Part shown: positions 1-10,470 of the stretch, one piece after another
Layout of the letters: every line of letters starts with the position of its first letter
Numbering within the stretch: position 1 is the first letter of the stretch
NCBI RefSeq assembly: GCF_003255815.1
Contig: NC_037689.1
Coordinates: forward strand, 142,378,766-142,442,765
Direction: 5' to 3'
DNA from: Theropithecus gelada
Taxonomy: Eukaryota > Chordata > Mammalia > Primates > Cercopithecidae
DNA length: 64,000 nt
The notes under the pieces: model-generated
The model's input: only the letters and a program-made list of their open reading frames with translations
The model's database searches: none
Told to the model about the DNA's origin: nothing
Program-made: the position numbers and the translations under genes

Positions 1-262
1 AAGTGAGGGGCAGAGGGAAATTTTACAGAAGAGGAGGAGGCAAAGTGACCAGAGAGGCAGAGATTGGAGTGATGCAGCCAGAAGCCAAGCAATGCCAGCA
101 GCCACTAGAAGCTGGAAAAGGAAGTCTTGCCCTGCTGATACCTGGAATTCAGCCTATTGATATTCATTTCAGACTTCCATCCTTCAGAACTGTGAGAGAA
201 TAAATTTCTGTTGTTTTAAGCTAACAAGTTTCTGGTAGTTTGTTATAGCAGCCCTAGGAAAT
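1..262 (+). mobile_element. MLT1-type MaLR LTR, 3' part, cut by window start
   Basis: The stretch matches the distal half of an MLT1-class LTR: 'cagagattggagtgatgc', 'agccaccagaagctgg'-like text, 'gaactgtgagagaataaa' with an AATAAA poly(A) signal near 199, then a U5-like tail ending 'ggaaatgaata'. The same family recurs at 46020-46441. The 66-codon open frame across it is not a gene. Subfamily not resolved. Confidence 0.75.
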
Positions 263-532
263 GAATAATTTTTTTCTGTAAAATTTCCTGCATTGTGGCT
301 TTTGCTGATTTTGAGCCTTTGATTTTTTAAATATGTTCCTCTGTCTTGTCTATTTTTTGTTTATTCATATTTCTTTTCCAAGATGGTTTTATAAGTGGTT
401 TATATATTTTTATACAGATGCATATTATCTATGGATGTCTTTCTTTTTTAATTTTAGCAGGTATTTTTACTTATTGCTTATATTCATATATTCACTGGGA
501 ATTGAAATATAGCTATAATTTCTACATAGGCA
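263..532. other. AT-rich stretch, nothing recognised
   Basis: T-rich sequence without a repeat signature I can name. The 78-codon open frame here has a biased Phe/Ile/Leu/Tyr composition expected from AT-rich DNA and no start context or domain to support coding. Confidence 0.5.
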
Positions 533-600
533 CTTTACATGTATTATCTTCTGTCTTATTAACAACCTTGCATTTTAGGTAATATATTCAAAAGCAAATA
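533..600 (-). mobile_element. MIR fragment
   Basis: 'ggcactttacatgtattatc' followed by 'taacaacctt' is the reverse complement of the MIR 3' region (ordering: cactttacatgtatt, then attaacaaccct). Short and diverged. Confidence 0.5.
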
Positions 601-615
601 GAATATGGAACTAAA

Positions 616-923
616 TTTTTTTTTTTTTTTTTTTTTTTTTGAGACGGAGTCTCGCTGTGTCACCCAGGCTGGAGTGCAGTGGCGCGATCTCGGCTCACTG
701 CAAGCTCCGCCTCCCGGGTTTACGCCATTCTCCTGCCTCAGCCTCCGAGTAGCTGGGACTACAGGCGCCCGCCACCGCGCCCGGCTAGTTTTTTTTTGTA
801 TTTTTAGTAGAGACGGGGTTTCACGGTGTTAGCCAGGATGGTCTCGATCTCCTGACCTCGTGATCCACCCGCCTCGGCCTCCCAAAGTGCTGGGATTACA
901 GGCTTGAGCCACCGCGCCCGGCC
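616..923 (-). mobile_element. AluY-type, Old World monkey variant
   Basis: Full-length Alu read on the complement: poly-T tract 616-640, 'gagacggagtctcgctg', the paired left and right arms, ending 'ccgcgcccggcc' at 923. The element is flanked by a 13-bp target duplication ggaactaaatttt (607-619 and 924-936). It carries 'cggctagttttt', the complement of 'aaaaactagccg', a variant typical of cercopithecid Alu copies. Low divergence indicates recent insertion. The 75-codon frame over it is Alu-derived. Confidence 0.96.
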
Positions 924-936
924 GGAACTAAATTTT

Positions 937-1183
937 GAAAGCAGATGATGAAAGTCCAAATTCTGGGTTACATCTATAATGCTGCACTTTTACCAAGAAT
1001 CTCGGGTGAAACAGAGCTGAGAATTTGGCCCCCACTCTTTTCCTCCGTATCTACCATCCATTGATTTAGATAGAAACTAGGAGTTTCTGTAGGAAAAATA
1101 TTTCTTATGTAGTTATTGTAGATAAAATGTATATACATATTAGAGATCCTTAGACTTTATTATAGTTTTGTGTTGTTGCTGCT
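937..1183. other. unassigned sequence
   Basis: No repeat family or coding signal recognised between the two Alus; a short ATT-rich tract (1193-1220) leads into the next Alu. Confidence 0.45.
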
Positions 1184-1194
1184 TTCAGTGCATT

Positions 1195-1507
1195 ATTATT
1201 ATAATTATTATTATTATTATTGAGACAATCTCTCTCTGCCACCCAGACTGGAAGGCAGTGGCATGATCTTGGCTCACTGCAACCTCTGCCTCCCTGGTTC
1301 AGGTAATTATCTGTCTCAGCCTCCCGAGTAGCTGGGATTACAGGTGCCTGCCACCACGCCTGGCTCCTTTTTTTTTCTTTTGTATTTGTAGTAGAGACGG
1401 GGTTTCACCATCTTGGCCAGGCTGGTCTCGAACTCCTGTCCTTGTGATCTGCCGGCCTCTGTCTCCCAAAGTGCTGGTATTACAGGTGTGAGCCACCACG
1501 CCCGGCC
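1195..1507 (-). mobile_element. AluS-like, older copy
   Basis: Antisense Alu ending 'ccaccacgcccggcc' at 1507. Its tail has become an ATT repeat. More diverged than the copy at 616. Imperfect 11-bp target duplication ttcagtgcatt (1184-1194) versus ttcagtacatt (1508-1518). Confidence 0.93.
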
Positions 1508-1518
1508 TTCAGTACATT

Positions 1519-1850
1519 CTTGACCCACTTTTGAGACACTGGCTGGCAACCCTTATCCAGACTGTCACACTTGGGACAGTATGCACTCACCCTATTTGCC
1601 TCAGGGCTAGATGCCAGACAAGTAGGCACAGCCTGTATGACACTGGGTGTATAAGAAATTATTCAAATTAACCAATCTTTAGGGAGCCTGAAAAACCTAG
1701 CTAACCCACCCTTCTTGTCATACATAAGTTGCCCCCTCTGGCTCCACTTGGCTGTCACCCTGTCCCCAGGTGCAATCCCCTATGTGGTCCTGCCCAATAG
1801 CCTTCTCTCATTTGGGGACATGTGTAACAAATTTCATCTAGCCCAGTGTC
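1519..1850. other. unassigned, LTR-like composition
   Basis: A locally GC-richer block with 'ccctctggctcca' and 'ctgtccccaggtgcaa' segments resembling U3/R-type retroviral LTR text. I cannot place it in a family or see TG...CA ends, so it is left unassigned. Confidence 0.3.
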
Positions 1851-1854
1851 AGTC

Positions 1855-1880
1855 ATATATATATTTTATATATATATATA
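1855..1880. repeat. (AT)n dinucleotide tract
   Basis: Alternating TA sequence interrupted by a short T run, immediately before a partial Alu. Confidence 0.8.
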
Positions 1881-2045
1881 ATTAACCAGGTGTGGTGGAG
1901 TGTGCCTGTAGTCCCAGCTACTCGGGAGGGTGAGGTGGGAAGATTGCCTGAGCCCAGGAGGTGGAGGTTGCAGTAAGCTGAGATCCAGCCACTGTACTCC
2001 AGCCTGGGTGACAGAGTGAGACCTTGTTTCAAGAAAATAAAAATA
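1881..2045 (+). mobile_element. partial Alu, right part
   Basis: Begins 'attaaccaggtgtggtgg' (middle A-rich/right-arm junction) and continues through 'ctccagcctgggtgacagag' to a degenerate A-rich tail. The left arm is absent. Confidence 0.88.
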
Positions 2046-2089
2046 CGATTCCAGCTTTATATAAAAAAGATAAAGTTAGGTCATTTTGA

Positions 2090-2391
2090 CTTTTTTTTTT
2101 TTTTTTTTTTTTTTTTTGAGATGGAGTTTCGCTCTGTCGCCCAGGCTGGAGTTCAGTGGCATGATCTTGGCTCACAGCAAACTATGCCTCATGTGTTCAA
2201 GGGATTCTCCTACTTTAGCCTCATGAGTAGCTGGGACTATAGGCACAGGCCACCACATCTGGCTAATTTTTGTATTTTTAGTAGAGACAGGGTTTCACCA
2301 TATTGGCTAGGCTGGTCTCGAACTCCTGACCTTGTGATCCACCCGCCCTCCCAAAGTGCTAGGATTACAGGCGTGAGCCACCATTCCTGAC
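2090..2391 (-). mobile_element. AluS-like
   Basis: Antisense Alu with a poly-T lead (2090-2117), 'gagatggagtttcgctctgtcgcc', both arms, and a diverged terminus 'ccaccattcctgac'. With the partial sense Alu at 1881-2045 it forms a tail-to-tail inverted pair about 45 bp apart. Confidence 0.92.
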
Positions 2392-2534
2392 TGACATTTT
2401 TTTTTTTTTCCTTTTATAATCACCCATAATTTTGCGCTTAATTTTTTTTTTTTTAATCTCACAGTCTTTATTTATTTGGTGTTTTCTCTTTGCACCAAAC
2501 CCCTCAGGTAGGCAGAATAAGGATTTCTGTTTCT

Positions 2535-2665
2535 ATGGTATAATTAAGAAAATTGAACCTTCAAACAATGAAGTGACTTGTCCAAAATCAAACAGATAAT
2601 AATGGAGAGGTCTGGGAATTACATCCGGATGTTGTGATTCTAAGTCACTGTTCTGTCACATTATT
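2535..2665 (-). mobile_element. MIR
   Basis: 'agaaaattgaaccttcaa', 'gaagtgacttgtccaaaatc', 'ctgggaattacatccgga' and 'ttctaagtcactgttctg' follow the order of the MIR core on the complement strand. Confidence 0.75.
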
Positions 2666-2684
2666 TCCAATAGTTATCCACAAA

Positions 2685-3240
2685 CCCATTCATCCATTCA
2701 TTCTTCCAACATTTATTGATTATATGTTATGAATCGGGCAAACACTAGAGTGTGGGTGCTACAAAGATAAATCCAGTATAAACTCTGCCCTCAAAAAAAT
2801 CAAAGGAAACAGGCTTAGAAAATAAAAGGAAAATAAAGTGCAACGGTTTTTTGTTAGAGCAAAAGCACTCAATGCTGTATGAGGCCACAGATAAAGTCTT
2901 TACCCCAAGCCAAAGGGAAGGTTTCCATTAGCTTCAAAGACTGAACAATATGTGACAGTTATATAGAAGTCAGCCACATCAGCAGAGAGGGCGGCATTGA
3001 ATTCATTTCCCAAGTGCTTGACAGGACCCATGCTAGGCACTTCACTTCAGAGTATATTAATTGCTGGAGGAGAGGATAGTAAACAAACATATTATAATAC
3101 AGCATGATAAATGTCATGAAAAGGGAATGGAGATATTACAGTGGAAGCACAAAAAAATGAATGGCAAACTCCCCTTGGAGAAGACAAAATAATCACAGAC
3201 AACCTCCTAGCATAAGTAACTGAAGTCTTGAAGAATGAAT
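2685..3240 (-). mobile_element. L2 LINE fragments
   Basis: 'ccattcattcttccaacatt' then 'tattgattatatgttatgaa' is the reverse complement of the L2 3' end (TGAATGAATGA terminus). Downstream text ('cagtaaacaaac'-like, 'agataaatgtcatgaaaagg', 'tgaagtcttgaagaatgaat') keeps L2 order, with a more diverged middle. Confidence 0.65.
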
Positions 3241-3244
3241 AAGG

Positions 3245-3890
3245 GCCCACTGGCATGCCCATGATGTTGAAGTCTCACCAATGCACCTTAATGTAGCAGT
3301 TTCTTGTTGTCTGAACTAGTACCCCAGGTTCTTTGTCCTACTTCCAAGAAAATTAAGGAACATGGACATGAAGGGGGGGTTGGAGCAAAAGTTTAATAAG
3401 TGAAAGAAGAAAGCTCCCCAGAATAGAGAGGGGAGTCCAAGTGGATTGCCGAGTTATAGCTGAGTTTAAAAGCTTTTGTAAGAAACTCCTCTCATCTCTG
3501 CAGCAGTATGAGTAATTTTTCAGTAAAGCTGTCTGTGCAACTTCCCTTATCTTATGCAGCTATGGGTATGTCTCTAGGCAAGCACAAAGCACTGCTTCTC
3601 TTTTCTGTATACCTGTGTGCTTGTTTTAGGTAAGCCCCCTCCTCCCTGTACAAGTTCCCGCCATGTATATACCTGAAAAAGGGAGGAAACTTTTTCCTGG
3701 GAGCTCAGTAATTATATAAAGAACCAAGACCTTCTGTGCCGGACCCTGTTTGCTTATGTGTGTGCAGGTGCAGCCTGAATGTTTTATTTTTCCCAGGTTG
3801 TTTCATTTTTGCCCGTTGCTGTGATTTTTCAGGCAGGCCACTTAACGCTGTCTGAATTTTTCCCAAATGATTTTTCCATCTCTCTCAAAG
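3245..3890 (-). mobile_element. probable ERV-type solo LTR
   Basis: Read on the complement, the block has a U3/R/U5-like plan: a TATA-like 'ttatataa' (around 3712-3719), then near 3385-3400 an ATTAAA-type poly(A) signal within 'cttattaaacttttgctcca', then a U5-like segment. No internal region or opposite LTR is present. Ends and family are uncertain; an ERV1-class solo LTR is the best guess. Confidence 0.5.
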
Positions 3891-5045
3891 GGAAAAAAAA
3901 AAGTACGGAGAAAGGAAAGGCTATTCAAAAGTAAACACAAGTATGCTTGCATAAACACCAGGAAATGCTAGCCAGTTACAATACCACCCCACTCCACACA
4001 GAGTAACTTTATATAGCACCTCACTCTTAAAATAGCCAAGTGGTACACCAAGTGCTTTTAACTCTTGGCATAGGTCTTTCACGACTTACGTGCATTGCAT
4101 CAAACATTTTCCATTGTAAAAGTTAGCTTGATTGAAAATCCATTATTTCTGGCCTATCTCTCTTTAAAGTCACCTGGGATTCCTCAGAAAGGCTGGTACA
4201 CTTGCCATTTGGCAAGGTGCAGTATAATAGCTCTCCTACTTAGGGACATGAACACGTGGAAAGAACTGAAGAAGTCACATTACAATTTTGGAAACCGCAG
4301 TACAAAAGGGGACTTGGAAAGCAATGCACACGTTTCCAGATCACAAGCTAGGCAATTCTAATTTCGAGAGAGGTAAACAGAAACCAAACTTTCAGTTCAT
4401 ATTCATTTAACAACATTATCACTTAGCTTTTTCCTCTTTAGTAGTCCTCACCTTGACTCAGTCCTTCTTACATTGGTGCACTGCCTAGCAAGACTATGAT
4501 TTGTGCCAGAAATCAGATGGGCCCAAAGAGAGATCCTGCCATTCCTTATAAAAATAATTTGAGAAATATATGTACAATGACCATAACACTTATGCTAAGG
4601 GATGTGAAACTCCTTTTTTTTTTTCACATTAAGAACAGGTTTCTTCAGGCAACAGCAAAAATTCCTACAGTTATGGAAATGAATGTAACACTTCAGAAAA
4701 GGACATATCATAAAGAGAAAAGGAGAGTTAGAAAGTGCATGGTACACGCAGAAATATAATGAATAAATATGAGTGAAAGTAGACTTTAATGTTTTGTCCT
4801 CTAATTACTTCAGCATCCTAATTTTCTTACAGCACACACATTCCTGTCACTAATTCTAGAGATTTTCCAAAGCATTCTTTTTTTCTTTCAAGTATAAAAA
4901 GGTACCTTAATTTTTTGACTTTTAAATTTTAAAATTCTATTTCTGCAGTTCTCCCCACCCGAAGTTATCTCCACCACTAACAACTCTATCCAAAATGTAA
5001 CCTGTTCTCCAGATCTTCCCATACTCAGCTGTGCTTTCTTAAAAA
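3891..5045. other. unassigned, nothing recognised
   Basis: AT-rich sequence with short A and T runs. Two open frames of 87-88 codons lie here (4095-4361 and 4496-4759) but show no domain, no splice or promoter context, and no conserved composition, so they are not called as genes. Confidence 0.5.
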
Positions 5046-5059
5046 TTTTAGAACATTTG

Positions 5060-5384
5060 GGCCGGGCGCGGTGGCTGAAGCCTGTAATCCCAGCACTTTG
5101 GGAGGCCGAGGCGGGTGGATCACGAGATCAGGAGATAGAGACCATCCTGGCTAACACGGTGAAACCCCGTCTCTACTAAAAAATACAAAAACAAAACAAA
5201 ACAAAACAAAAAAACTAGCCAGGTAAGGTGGTGGGCACCTGTAGTCCCAGCTACTTGGGAGGCTGAGGCAGGAGAATGGCATGAACCCAGGAGGCAGAGC
5301 CTGCAGTGAGCTGAGATCCGGCCACTGCACTCCAGCCTGGGTGGCAGAGCGAGACTCCGTCTCAAAAAAAAAAAAAAAAAAAAA
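5060..5384 (+). mobile_element. AluY, Old World monkey type
   Basis: Full-length Alu from 'ggccgggcgcggtggct' to a 21-bp A tail. A 13-bp target duplication ttttagaacattt flanks it (5046-5058; about 5384-5396). It shows the 'actagccagg' and 'gagatccggccactgc' variants of cercopithecid copies. The middle A-rich linker has expanded into a CAAAA array (about 5187-5213). Confidence 0.96.
5187..5213 (+). repeat. (CAAAA)n inside Alu
   Basis: About five CAAAA units derived from the Alu middle A-rich linker. Confidence 0.85.
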
Positions 5385-5610
5385 TTTAGAACATTTATCA
5401 TCAGTTCCACATAATAATGTCTAAGATTATTTTGCTTCAACTTCTTCGAGACTCCAATCAAACTTCTGGTAAGCATTCCTTGACTGTAGAGTTCATATTT
5501 ACTTGTTCTTCTTGTCTTCTGACAGTACCTAGTCTATGTTGTTATTCTACAATTTACAATACTGCAATTACAGGTTTACAAATTTGTACCCTGCAACTGG
5601 CTCATATATT

Positions 5611-5917
5611 TTTATTTATTTTATTTTATTTTTTTGAAACAGAGTTTCGCTCTTGTCGCCCAGGCTAGAGTGCAGTGGTGCGAGCTCGGCTCACTGTAAC
5701 CTCCACCTCCCAGGCTCAAGCGATTCTCCTGCCTCAGCCTCACGTGTAGCTGGGATTACAGGCATGCACCAACACGCCCGGCTAATTTTGTATTTTTAGT
5801 AGAGATGGGGTTTCTCCATGTTGGCCAGGCTGGTCTCGAACTCCCAACCTCAGGTGATCTGCCCACCTCGGCCTCCCAAAGTGCTGGGATTAGAGATGTG
5901 AGCCACTGCGCCTGGCC
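5611..5917 (-). mobile_element. AluS-like
   Basis: Antisense Alu ending 'gcgcctggcc' at 5917. The tail is converted to a TTTTA-type repeat (5611-5636). Flanks share 'ggctcat' (5599-5605 and 5919-5925). It lies tail-to-tail with the AluY at 5060, spacer about 226 bp. Confidence 0.94.
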
Positions 5918-5929
5918 AGGCTCATTTAC

Positions 5930-6306
5930 TATATCAGGGAACTTGTTTGATATATATGGCCCAGTACCTAGTACCTGGTAATAAATCAGGAAATGAATTT
6001 TGGAAATTAATAGAACACCAAAACATTGAAATGGAGAGACCTCTGGTAACTGCAAACAAAAGAGAAAATTCAAATAAAAAAAAATGGGAAAGATGATATT
6101 GCTAATAATAGATACAATGGAGATTCTATTAATAATGAAGAAATTCTTGAGGAAATACATGATTCCAAGAATATATGAGAACTATCAGAACTGGCACACA
6201 AAGTGGAAAACTTGGAAAGATAACACTCATGAAAGGAATAGAAAATGCTATTAAAGAAAAATCTTCTGAAAAAGGCTCCAGGCCCAGGCAGTTAGTAGCA
6301 GAATTC
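5930..6306. other. unassigned
   Basis: A-rich on the + strand, possibly old LINE-derived. No diagnostic motif that I can defend. Confidence 0.4.
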
Positions 6307-6314
6307 CTTTACAT

Positions 6315-6542
6315 CAGTGTTTTTAACTGGTGTGTGTGTGGCAGCAGGGTGTGGGGGCAGATTTTGCACCCAGGGGCAAAAATCTCTCATCAATGTCTAA
6401 AGATATTTTTGGTTATCACAAGCGGGGTGGGGAGGATCGTTACTGACATGTAGTGGGTTAAGGCCAAGGATGCTGCTAAACATTCTATAGTTTATAATTA
6501 TCCAGCTGAAACTGTCAATAGTGCTGAGGTTAAGAAACTCTT
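6315..6542 (+). mobile_element. MER5A (hAT-Charlie MITE)
   Basis: Terminal 'cagtgtttttaactgg' and 'tgaggttaagaaactc' inverted ends enclose the MER5A core ('attttgcacccagggg', 'tatttttggttatcaca', 'gctgctaaacattcta', 'ctgtcaatagtgctgagg'). The 8-bp flanks ctttacat / ctttaccc agree at 6 of 8 positions. A short GT tract interrupts the 5' part. Confidence 0.9.
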
Positions 6543-6754
6543 CTTTACCCTTGAAAAAAAATTCTCTGCTATATAAAACATTCTAACACATAGGAAAATG
6601 AGGAAAGTGCCTCAAAGCAACTTCTATAGCAAACATTCTTCTGCTATTTGGAAATCAAACAGTTAATACCAAAAACATACAGTACTCTATAGACTATACT
6701 TACATATGCAAAAAACACCAAGTAAAATGATAATAAAACACATCTAGTAGTGTG

Positions 6755-7832
6755 TATATTTTATAATTGTTTATTCTGGTAGGAACACTTAACATGAGAT
6801 CTATTCTTTGAACACATTTTAAAGTGCACAGTTCAGCATCATTAACTATAGGCACAACATTGTACAGCAGATCTCTAGAACTCACTCATCTTGCAGAACT
6901 GAAACTCTAGACCCGTTGAACAATAATCTCCTCCCCCAAATTTTTCATCCTGCCAGTACCCAGCCACCAACATTTTTCTCTGTCCTTCTGTGGGTTTGAC
7001 TTCTTTAGATACCTCATCAAAGTGAAATCATGCAATATTTGTACTTCTGAGACTGGTTTATTTCATTTAGAATAACGTCTTCCCAGATTCCTCCATGTTG
7101 TCACACATGATAGGAAATTTTTTTTTTTTTTTTTTTTTTTTTAAGACGGAGTCTCACTCTGTCGCCCAGGCTGGAGTGCAGCGGCGCGATCTTGGCTCAC
7201 TGCAAGCTCCGCCTCCCGGGTTCACGGCGTTCTCCTGCCTCAGCCTCCCGCCACCTTGCCCGGCTAGTTTTTTGTATTTTTAGTAGAGACGGGGTTTCAC
7301 CGTGTTAGCCAGGATGGTCTCGATCTCCTGACCTCATGATCTGCCCGCCTCGGCCTCCCAAAGTGCTAGGATTACAGGTGCGAGCCACCGCGCCTGGCCA
7401 GGATTTCTTTTTTAAGGTTGAATAGTATTACAATGTATGTATATACCACATTTTCCTTATCCATTCATCCACTGATGGACACTTAGGTTATTCCCATATC
7501 ATGGCTATTTTAAATAATGCTGCAATATATATTGCAGTATATATATCTCTTTGGGATCCTGATTTCATTTATTTTGAATAAACACTCAGAAATAGGATTG
7601 CTGTATCACATGGTAGTTCTATTTTGAAATTTTTTAGGAACCTCTATACTGTTTTCCATAACAGCTATACCACTTTACATTCTCACTAACAGTATACAAG
7701 GGTTCCAATTTCTCCACATCCTCTCCAATACTTGCTATATTTTGTTTGTTTGTTATAATAACCATCCTCACAGGCACAAGGTAACATCTCTCTGTGGTTT
7801 TGATTTACAAAAAAATGTTTTTCAAATCCCTG
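6755..7832 (-). mobile_element. L1M 3' end, split by an Alu
   Basis: The complement reads through the end of ORF2 into the 3' UTR. On the + strand this appears as 'atccattcatccactgatgg', 'aataatgctgcaatat', 'cacatggtagttctattttg', 'ttccataacagctatacca', 'ggttccaatttctccacatc', in the antisense order of L1. An Alu (7121-7399) interrupts it. Many substitutions and indels; no intact frame. Confidence 0.85.
7121..7399 (-). mobile_element. AluY, Old World monkey type, internally deleted
   Basis: Poly-T lead, 'gagtctcactctgtcgccc', end 'ccgcgcctggcc' at 7399. It lacks about 24 bp that would normally follow 'ctcagcctcccg' (the 'agtagctgggactacagg' block), joining directly to 'ccacc'; the break falls at a 'cccg' repeat. 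Flanks aggaaattt / aggatttct look like a target duplication. Carries the 'ggctagtttttt' variant. Confidence 0.94.
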
Positions 7833-8130
7833 AAATGCAAGGATTACGTAATATTTGAAATTTTATCAATATAATTAATTGCATCACTAGGAAAAAAATA
7901 AAAGATGAGACAACTTTCTCAGTAAATACAGAAAATGTTTTTGGTCATAATAAAATTTATTCCTGATAAAATGTTTAACAAATTAGAAATTAAAGGCTAC
8001 CATTTAACATGATAAATCATAGCCAATATCAAACTTCTATGTGAAACACTGTATTATAGACAGTCCCATTAAAATGAGGAACTAAACAATCCTACTATTC
8101 CTGCTACTTACATGACATGGTTCCAAAATG
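7833..8130 (+). mobile_element. L1M ORF2 fragment
   Basis: 'ccctgaaatgcaaggatta', 'cagtaaatacagaaaatg', 'aaatgtttaacaaattagaa' and 'tcccattaaaatgaggaac' follow sense L1 ORF2 order around the reverse-transcriptase region. Highly decayed. Confidence 0.7.
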
Positions 8131-8164
8131 TTTGGTATTATAGCAGAATGAGCAAATATATTAA

Positions 8165-8335
8165 TTTTAACATTTGACAGTTTGGGTTTTAACACAGACT
8201 CTGTTTTCAATATCTGTGTGCAATTACCTAATTACGTAATCTTTCTAAACCTCAGATTCCTCACCTGTAATACTGGGATAACATTAGTACATAGAGCATT
8301 ACTATGAAGATTAAGTCAAGGTGAATAAACAAATT
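8165..8335 (+). mobile_element. MIR
   Basis: Sense MIR core: 'acagactctgttttcaata', 'caattacctaattacgtaat', 'ctaaacctcagattcctca', 'aatactgggataacattag', 'atgaagattaagtcaag'. Confidence 0.82.
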
Positions 8336-9435
8336 ACAAATATGCCCAGAATATAGGAAAGCATTTTGTGTTAGCTATTGTAAAATTATTATAATAATTA
8401 TCGGCAATTGTAATGAAAAATACAACTCTAGGAGATATGGTTATCACAACAGATATTAATCTATAGGTGTTTATTAATAGTAAATTGCTAGGGTTCACTG
8501 ACATTTCATTTGAGAAGGTTTCATTGCACTGCAATCAGCAAATTCATCAAAGAAGCAATACTGGACAATAGTCACCTATCAGATTAATTAAAAAAATTCA
8601 CTAGAAGACTCATGCAATATGTTCATATTGTAACCAGGAATAAGCTCCTAGTACTGCCATATAAAACCACGGTGCATAATCTCTATTCTTTTTTACATCA
8701 AATATATGCAACAATCTTCTTCAGGCTGGGTACCTGGTTTCCTCGGACAGGAGACAGGCTTCTCTAGAATTTACTCACTGACATGGGATTCTCAGAAGCA
8801 TATGAAATTTATGCAGAGTGGGGCAAAAGGAGCAAATGTGTACAAATTAGGAATTATTTGACCACAATAATTCCCTACGTGTGTCAATAAGCATCTCCAA
8901 ACAAGCACAAGATCAGGTGCCCTCTCCAAGCTCTGTGTGCTTGCAAGGGTGAGTGACAGAGAGACAGAGAGAGAGAGAGAAAAATGAAAATACAACTTGG
9001 CAGGTTTCCAGCCTAACCATCCTGTAACTGGTGGCCATTAAAATAATACCTTCCAGCTGGTTGAATCATTTTCTGTAAAGTCTCTTTGTATATGAGGGCA
9101 TGCATGTCTTTTGTCACTCTTTGTTAATAATACACATGCATCTGCCCTCTAGTTAGCAGTTGTGCAAACTAATACAAAACTCACTATCCAATACTCTGCA
9201 ATAACTGGCTTGCTTCCTTGCTAAGGCCACCCCAGTCATCATTCATGAGCAAAGTAGTCCAGAGCCTAAGATCAAACTGTTCCCAAGCTAGGAAAATACA
9301 AAGAGGGTTACATCCTGATGTTATAATCTCAATTTCAAATCAACTGGGTAGTGCAAGTCCCCCCCCTCAGTGTTCTCCCCCTTCCTTTCCAACAGAAAAT
9401 ATGAAATGGCAAAGCACACGTCCATGGGAATGAAC
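8336..9435. other. unassigned, with a short (GA)n tract
   Basis: No mobile element recognised. A GA-rich run sits at about 8958-8982. Two open frames near 9218-9433 and 8792-8995 have no coding support. Confidence 0.45.
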
Positions 9436-9439
9436 AATA

Positions 9440-9865
9440 ATCTAAGACAATGATGGTAGCTCCGTACCTTTCTGATGGTAATTAATGTAGAGGTTGGCAC
9501 AGCCAATGAAGCATGAGGGGAGTCTGTTGGTGAGTAGGGTGCAGAGTGTTCTAGAAAAGAATTGTTTTTCTCATTTTTTTCTGAAGACATCAGTTCAGAT
9601 TCAACTTTTTTCTTGTGCTCTTGTATGCAGTTTTTCAGACACAAAACTTAGAGATATGGCATGCATCTTGTGACCGTAAAGGTCAAGCAAAGAGACTCAC
9701 GGAACAGAAGAGCCAGTCTACAGCCCTGAGATCATTGAGATGAATTAACGTGGAGCTGCCCACCTCCAAAATTCCGGTATGAGATTAATATACTCTTACT
9801 GTTTAAGCTCCTTTTAGTTGGGTATTCCATTACTTGCATCCAAATTATCTAAACTGATAAAATCT
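9440..9865 (+). mobile_element. probable ancient MaLR/ERVL LTR
   Basis: The end 'gtttaagctccttttagttg', 'tattccattacttgcatcca' followed by 'ctaaactgataa' resembles the 3' tail of old MaLR/ERVL LTRs. The upstream 'gagactcacggaacagaaga' and 'ctgagatcattgagatgaa' are consistent with that tail. Family and 5' boundary unresolved. Confidence 0.45.
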
Positions 9866-10290
9866 GGTTTCACAATTTGGGCTCTTGCCTTATTCTCATA
9901 TCAAGCCCCCACCTCATACATACTTAGGGATCATGCTGCAATATGACCCGTGTTAGAGTGCCCTCTTCTGCTCACTTTCAAATACTGCAGTTCATCCAGG
10001 TGTCAGATCGCACTGCCATTCACTTATTTTGCATTGATCATCTTCTCTGTACCAGGCGTCTTTGAAAGTCTTTTTATCTCAAGATTTCTCAGAGTCTGGA
10101 ACGCAGACCTGACCTCTATATGCAAACCTGAAACTTCACAGTTTGCTGCCAGTCTACCCTGGTTCCAAGGTAAACCTTGACTACATTTCCTACTGCTTCC
10201 ATTTACCAATTGCATGCCTCTCCGTGTAAAGGAAAAACCCTAACCACTACCTGCCAGGTGGAGGTCATTGATCACTGGTTTTCAATCTAA
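9866..10290. other. unassigned
   Basis: No repeat or gene recognised; the overlapping 63-76-codon frames on both strands are chance frames. Confidence 0.45.
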
Positions 10291-10295
10291 GGGAG

Positions 10296-10470
10296 CAGTT
10301 CTAAACTTTGAGCATTAAAATCACCTTGGCAGCTTAAAAATATCCCAGTGCCCACACCATACCCAAGAGCAATTAAATTAGAATCTCTGGGGTTGGGATC
10401 CAGGCATCATTATTTTTTAAAACTACCCTTACTCTCTGATTCTATATGGGACCAACATTGAAATACACTG
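10296..10470 (-). mobile_element. MER20-like hAT MITE
   Basis: 'cagttctaaactttgagcat', 'aaaatcaccttggcagctta', 'tagaatctctggggttggga', and terminal 'ttgaaatacactg' follow the MER20 plan with inverted CAGTGGTTCT-type ends. No clear 8-bp duplication remains. Confidence 0.75.

Noticed and set aside
605..832. 75-codon open frame
   Set aside because: It is the antisense AluY read in one frame, including the poly-T stretch as Phe residues.
2016..2390. 124-codon open frame, the longest in the window
   Set aside because: It runs through a poly-T tail and an antisense Alu; typical spurious Alu protein.
5756..6160. 134-codon minus frame
   Set aside because: The C-terminal part is Alu sense sequence and the rest is AT-rich without any domain.
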